A stretch of DNA of 64,000 nt. Origin: Phycisphaerae bacterium. Lineage in GTDB: Bacteria; Planctomycetota; Phycisphaerae; UBA1845; PWPN01. Below are positions 60,767 through 64,000 of this stretch, one piece after another. The DNA is taken from assembly GCA_018003015.1 (NCBI GenBank), contig JAGNEZ010000019.1, forward strand, positions 33,409-97,408, written 5' to 3'. A program made the translations under genes and the position numbers. Below the pieces are notes generated by a model, which saw only the letters and a list, made by a program, of their open reading frames with translations, was not told the origin of the DNA and did no database searches. How positions within the stretch are numbered: the first letter of the stretch is position 1; the number at the start of each line of letters is the position of its first letter.

Positions 60767-61204
60767 ATGAAAGCCGCAGCACTCGCGTTTGGGTCGTTCG
60801 CACCGGTGGCCATCCTCCTGCTCATCGTGGCGGGGATGGCCGTCGGCATCCTCGTCGTGACGCACCTGATCGGCCCGAAGCGCAGTGGCCCGGTCAAGAA
60901 CGAGACCTACGAATCGGGCATGCCGCTGGTGGCCGACGCCCGCGGGCGGTTCAATGTCCGCTTCTACCTGGTCGCGATCCTGTTTCTCCTGTTCGATATC
61001 GAGATCGTTTTCCTGTGGTTGTGGGCGCCCCTGTTCAAGGATGTGGCCCGAGGGCCGGAGTCGTCGGCCGTCGGCCAGTTGATCCGTGATGGGCAGCCGT
61101 TCTTGACCAAGGGCTTCATGCTGGCCGAGATGGGCCTATTTGTAGCCATCCTCGCGGCGGGTTTTGCCTATGCCTGGCGCAAGGGGGTGTTCCGATGGAG
61201 CTGA
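60767..61204 (+). CDS. nuoA: NADH-quinone oxidoreductase subunit A
   Basis: NuoA is a membrane-arm subunit of complex I. The 145-aa protein has three hydrophobic segments (about 8-32, 66-90, 118-138), with the family motif [40 protein letters not shown] between the first two: the cysteine usually following YESG is Met here. The last segment is followed by [11 protein letters not shown]. The end overlaps nuoB by 10 bases. Preceded by a good promoter. It begins nuoABCD. Confidence 0.94.
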   Translation: MKAAALAFGSFAPVAILLLIVAGMAVGILVVTHLIGPKRSGPVKNETYESGMPLVADARGRFNVRFYLVAILFLLFDIEIVFLWLWAPLFKDVARGPESSAVGQLIRDGQPFLTKGFMLAEMGLFVAILAAGFAYAWRKGVFRWS

Positions 61205-61827
61205 ACACTCTGCAACAGGGCCGGGCGAACCATGTCATGACCGCCAGCGACGTGGTGACCACGCGGCTGGACTTCGTCGTCGATCTGATCCGCAGGAACA
61301 CAGTCAACTGGAGCCGGAAGAACTCGCTGTGGCCTCTGCCGTTCGCGACCGCCTGCTGTGGGATCGAGTTCATGGCGACGGCCGCCAGCCGCTACGACAT
61401 CGCCCGGTTCGGGGCCGAGGTGGCCCGGTTCAGCCCGCGGCAAGCGGACCTGCTGGTCTGCGCCGGGCGGGTGGCGATCAAGATGATGCCCGTTCTGCAG
61501 CGGCTGTACCTGCAGATGTGCGAGCCCAAATGGGTGATCAGCATGGGGGCGTGCGCCAGTAGCGGGGGCGTGTTTGACACCTACGCGGTCGTCCAGGGCG
61601 TCGATCAGTTCATCCCCGTTGATGTCTACGTGCCCGGCTGTCCGCCGCGGCCGGAGACGCTGATCGAAGGCATCATGATGATCCAGGAGATCGTCGATCA
61701 GGATGGGGTGCGGAGCAGCCGGGAACGGGGAAAGGGACTGGGGCTTGTGGTTGAAGGCGGACCGCGGGAAGCCGAGCGGCTCTATCAGGTGAACACCGGC
61801 GTCCCGGGGCGTAACGCTGGGCGATGA
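61195..61827 (+). CDS. nuoB: NADH-quinone oxidoreductase subunit B
   Basis: NuoB carries the terminal [4Fe-4S] cluster N2 at the quinone site. The four ligands are conserved: tandem C54-C55 (ATACCGIEF), C120 ([10 protein letters not shown]) and C149 ([10 protein letters not shown]). Conserved [17 protein letters not shown] and YEPKW-type region (MCEPKWVIS) are also seen. The 210 aa includes a C-terminal extension beyond residue 165. It overlaps nuoA by 10 bases. A 183-base gap, without a clear gene, separates it from nuoC. Confidence 0.96.
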   Translation: MELNTLQQGRANHVMTASDVVTTRLDFVVDLIRRNTVNWSRKNSLWPLPFATACCGIEFMATAASRYDIARFGAEVARFSPRQADLLVCAGRVAIKMMPVLQRLYLQMCEPKWVISMGACASSGGVFDTYAVVQGVDQFIPVDVYVPGCPPRPETLIEGIMMIQEIVDQDGVRSSRERGKGLGLVVEGGPREAERLYQVNTGVPGRNAGR

Positions 61828-62010
61828 AGAATGGAGAATGGTGCGTTGAGAGAGACCCTGTCCGATCCTCGTACCCGCAGGGCTTTGCGATTGGCGTTCC
61901 GCCATGGTCTTTCCATCCAGGGCCGTCACCGATCACCGGGGTCCGGGGGAACGGGACTCGGTGAATCCTGTTCGACGGCGGAATGGGGTTCTCTAGAGGT
62001 ATAAGACGGT

Positions 62011-62538
62011 ATGGACGCCGACGTCATCCAGGCACTCCGCGAACGCTTTCCGGAGCTCGACTTCCGGGCCGGTCCTCTGCTGCCCGCCGGTGGCGGCGGT
62101 CTGCAGCAGATCTGCATTCGGGTCGAAGCCGCCCGCCTTCTGGAGGTTCTGGAGTTCCTGCGGGATGATCCGCGTACCCGCTTCGACCAGCTTGCCGACC
62201 TGGCGGGGATCGACTACCTGGACTACCCCGAGGCCGGGGATCGCTACGCAGTGGTCTTCGCCCTGCTCTCGGTGCCGCACGGCCACCGGCTGTGGGTCAA
62301 GTGCTTCGCCAATGATCCCGACCCGCGGCTGCCCTCGGTCTGCCCGATCTGGAAGGGGGCGGAATGGCCGGAGCGCGAGGTCTACGACCTGTTCGGGATC
62401 CGGTTCGACGGGCATCCCGATCTGCGGCGGATCCTGACCTGGGACGGCTTCGCGGCCCACCCGTTGCGCAAGGACTACCCGCTCCGCGGCCGCGGCGAGC
62501 GAACGAGCTTCGAAGAGGTCACCCGGGAGAGCGCCTGA
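62011..62538 (+). CDS. nuoC: NADH-quinone oxidoreductase subunit C
   Basis: NuoC is the 30-kDa-type subunit of the peripheral arm. The 175-aa sequence contains [80 protein letters not shown], the 30-kDa subunit signature (E-R-E-x-x-D-x-x-x-G/F-H-P). It is separate from nuoD rather than fused as in enterobacteria. Its stop is 33 bases before the nuoD ATG. Confidence 0.95.
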   Translation: MDADVIQALRERFPELDFRAGPLLPAGGGGLQQICIRVEAARLLEVLEFLRDDPRTRFDQLADLAGIDYLDYPEAGDRYAVVFALLSVPHGHRLWVKCFANDPDPRLPSVCPIWKGAEWPEREVYDLFGIRFDGHPDLRRILTWDGFAAHPLRKDYPLRGRGERTSFEEVTRESA

Positions 62539-62571
62539 AATGCCGCCACGGTGCCACACGAGGAGTGCCGC

Positions 62572-63834
62572 ATGAGTTCGCCGGCCACGCTGACCGCACC
62601 CGAGCCCAGCAGGTTTGCCCCGGAACACCCGGGTGGCGACGTCTGGGTGCTCAACTTCGGGCCGCAGCACCCGGCCACGCACACCACCTTCCGGTTGGTG
62701 CTCGAACTCGACGGCGAGACGGTGCTGGCCTGCACGCCCCACATCGGCTACCTGCACAGCGGTTTCGAGAAACTCGGGGAGCACCTGGACTACAACCAGT
62801 ACGTCACCATCACCGACCGGATGAACTACGTCAGTCCGATGGCCAACAACATCGCTTGGCACGCGGCCTGCGAACGGCTGTTCGGCGTCGAGATCACCCC
62901 GCGGTGCAAGGCCATCCGCACGATCATCGCCGAGCTGGCCCGCATCCAGGACCACCTGCTGTGCATCGGGGCCGGGGCTCTCGACCTGGGCGGACTGACC
63001 GCCTTCCTCTACGGCTTCAACGAGCGCGAAGCCATCAATGACCTCTTCGAAGAAGTCTGCGGAGCTCGCTTCACCACCAGCTACACCCGGGTCGGTGGGC
63101 TGAGCATGGACATCAGCGCCGAATGGCCCGGGCACGTGAGGTCCTTCATCCGGGCCCTGCCCCGAACCCTGGACGACATCGACGCCCTGCTGACCCGCAA
63201 CCGCATCTTCATGGAGCGGACCCGCGGGATCGGCTACCTCGGCCGGGGGGACGCGATCGCCTGGAGTGTCACCGGCCCGCTGGCCCGGGCGTCCGGCGTG
63301 CCCCGCGACCTGCGCAAGGACGAGCCCTACCTGTGCTACGCGGACAACTGGGATGGCCGGGGCTCCCCTGGCGTGCCGTTCAAGGTCCCGGTGTGCGCCC
63401 TGGGCGACGTCTACGGCCGATACCTGGTGCGGCTGGAGGAGATGCGCCAGTCCCTGGCCATCATCGAGACCCTGATCGACAACCTGCCGGCCGGCCCGGT
63501 GAACGTGAGCCCCGAGAGCAAGATGGTGTTGCCCGACAAGCGGGAAGTCTACTTCTCGATCGAAGGGCTGATCCATCATTTCGAAGGGATCATGACCAGC
63601 CGGGGATTTCACCCGCCGATCGGCGAGGTCTACGCCGCCCAGGAGACGGCCAACGGCGAGTTGGGCTTCTACCTGGCCAGCGACGGCGGACGATGCCCCT
63701 ACCGGGCCCGGTGCCGGCCGCCGAGTTTCTACAACTACCAGTGCTTCCCCAAACTGATCGTCGGGCACCAGATCAGCGACGTGGTCGCAGTCCTGGGCAG
63801 TCTGAACGTCATCGCGGCGGAGCTGGACCGGTGA
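62572..63834 (+). CDS. nuoD: NADH-quinone oxidoreductase subunit D
   Basis: NuoD is the 49-kDa subunit that, with NuoB, forms the quinone chamber. The 420-aa protein has NFGPQHPATHTTFRLVLELDGE (the 49-kDa signature with the conserved His pair region), PHIGYLHSGFEKLGEHLDYNQ, DRMNYVSPMANN, and PYLCYADNW, ending with DVVAVLGSLNVIAAELDR. The motif resembles NiFe hydrogenase large subunits but the Ni-binding cysteines are replaced, as expected. The ATG at 62572 follows GAGGAG; the GTG at 62551 is an alternative. The remaining nuo genes are not seen after it. Confidence 0.96.
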   Translation: MSSPATLTAPEPSRFAPEHPGGDVWVLNFGPQHPATHTTFRLVLELDGETVLACTPHIGYLHSGFEKLGEHLDYNQYVTITDRMNYVSPMANNIAWHAACERLFGVEITPRCKAIRTIIAELARIQDHLLCIGAGALDLGGLTAFLYGFNEREAINDLFEEVCGARFTTSYTRVGGLSMDISAEWPGHVRSFIRALPRTLDDIDALLTRNRIFMERTRGIGYLGRGDAIAWSVTGPLARASGVPRDLRKDEPYLCYADNWDGRGSPGVPFKVPVCALGDVYGRYLVRLEEMRQSLAIIETLIDNLPAGPVNVSPESKMVLPDKREVYFSIEGLIHHFEGIMTSRGFHPPIGEVYAAQETANGELGFYLASDGGRCPYRARCRPPSFYNYQCFPKLIVGHQISDVVAVLGSLNVIAAELDR

Positions 63835-63893
63835 GTCCCCGGCGTTGCACCGAGCAACGTCGCGGAATTGAGTAGGGTGTAACTCGCCTTCCG

Positions 63894-63998
63894 CTATGCA
63901 ACTTTCCTATGTTCCCGGCGCACGAGCGGCCGGTACGGGTATAGTCTGCGACGTTCCTCGATGATGCGATGCTTCTGGAACGCATCCCAGTCACCGTT
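63894..63998 (-). CDS. C-terminal end of an unidentified gene (partial at window edge)
   Basis: On the minus strand a frame open to the window edge encodes 34 residues up to TAG at 63894-63896. It reads DWDAFQKHRIIEERRRLYPY and then PLVRREHRKVA, with balanced amino acids and a strongly basic end, more protein-like than the other frames. The style resembles the C-termini of some transposases, but 34 residues are too few to tell. It converges on nuoD (59 bases between stops), which explains the break in the nuo operon. Confidence 0.4.
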   Translation of the reverse strand, partial: NGDWDAFQKHRIIEERRRLYPYRPLVRREHRKVA

Positions 63999-64000
63999 GA

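Overview
The window is about 64 kb of GC-rich bacterial chromosome, most likely from a planctomycete-type organism. Three kinds of evidence point that way: several secreted proteins end in calcium-binding dockerin-like repeats without any cohesin partner; intergenic space carries short GC-rich hairpins and a heptanucleotide tandem repeat; and large N-terminally anchored VWA/amidotransferase-like proteins and many secreted carbohydrate-active proteins occur. lpxB, plsY and a WaaP-like kinase indicate a lipid A/LPS-bearing diderm. The phylum call is inference from gene content, not from a marker tree.

Layout. 1-5.5 kb: the tail of a histidine kinase, then the complete [FeFe]-hydrogenase maturation set hydE, hydG, aspA (aspartase) and hydF on the plus strand; no hydrogenase structural subunit lies in the window. 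5.5-10.6 kb (minus): a tightly packed three-gene carbohydrate unit (secreted LamG-bearing glycosidase-like protein, URO-D-family protein, secreted TIM-barrel hydrolase-like protein). 10.8-13.3 kb (minus): rpsB-tsf-pyrH. 13.6-16.5 kb: lpxB and a GH172/DUF2961 protein. 16.6-26.6 kb: a lone receiver protein, a VWA membrane protein, cheB, a secreted repeat protein, a CapD/FlaA1-type sugar-nucleotide dehydratase and an FHA-GAF histidine kinase. 27-33 kb (minus): ribF, a GH5-like hydrolase, a 43-aa membrane protein, hemW and a diguanylate cyclase. 33-41.7 kb: an N-terminally truncated sensor kinase, a flavin reductase-like protein, a PAP2/TPR pair, a dockerin-bearing SGNH-like protein, rho, a VYAPAP-repeat protein and a MarR regulator. 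42-48.5 kb: MTA phosphorylase, an RND efflux pair and a methyltransferase. 48.6-52.9 kb (minus): a WaaP-like kinase, glycosyltransferase, plsY and a SurA-like isomerase. 53-60 kb: a dockerin protein, a pseudopilin, an NtrB/NtrC-like pair and another secreted EF-hand protein. 60.8-63.8 kb: nuoA-nuoB-nuoC-nuoD. The final 100 bases hold the C-terminal end of an unidentified minus-strand gene.

How the genes fit together. The hydEG-aspA-hydF block builds the diiron subcluster of [FeFe] hydrogenase, and together with complex I genes suggests hydrogen metabolism in an organism that can ferment but also has a respiratory chain. The secreted glycosidase-like proteins, dockerin proteins and RND system suggest a polysaccharide-degrading life. 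The rpsB-tsf-pyrH, rho, ribF and hemW genes are housekeeping. Intergenic regions carry good sigma70-like promoters (before the FHA kinase and nuoA), two clear intrinsic terminators, and several perfect palindromes that look like operators or interspersed hairpin repeats.

Limits: all family calls were made by eye from motifs. Start codons were moved inward from the longest open frame wherever a Shine-Dalgarno sequence, signal peptide or family N-terminus favoured it.
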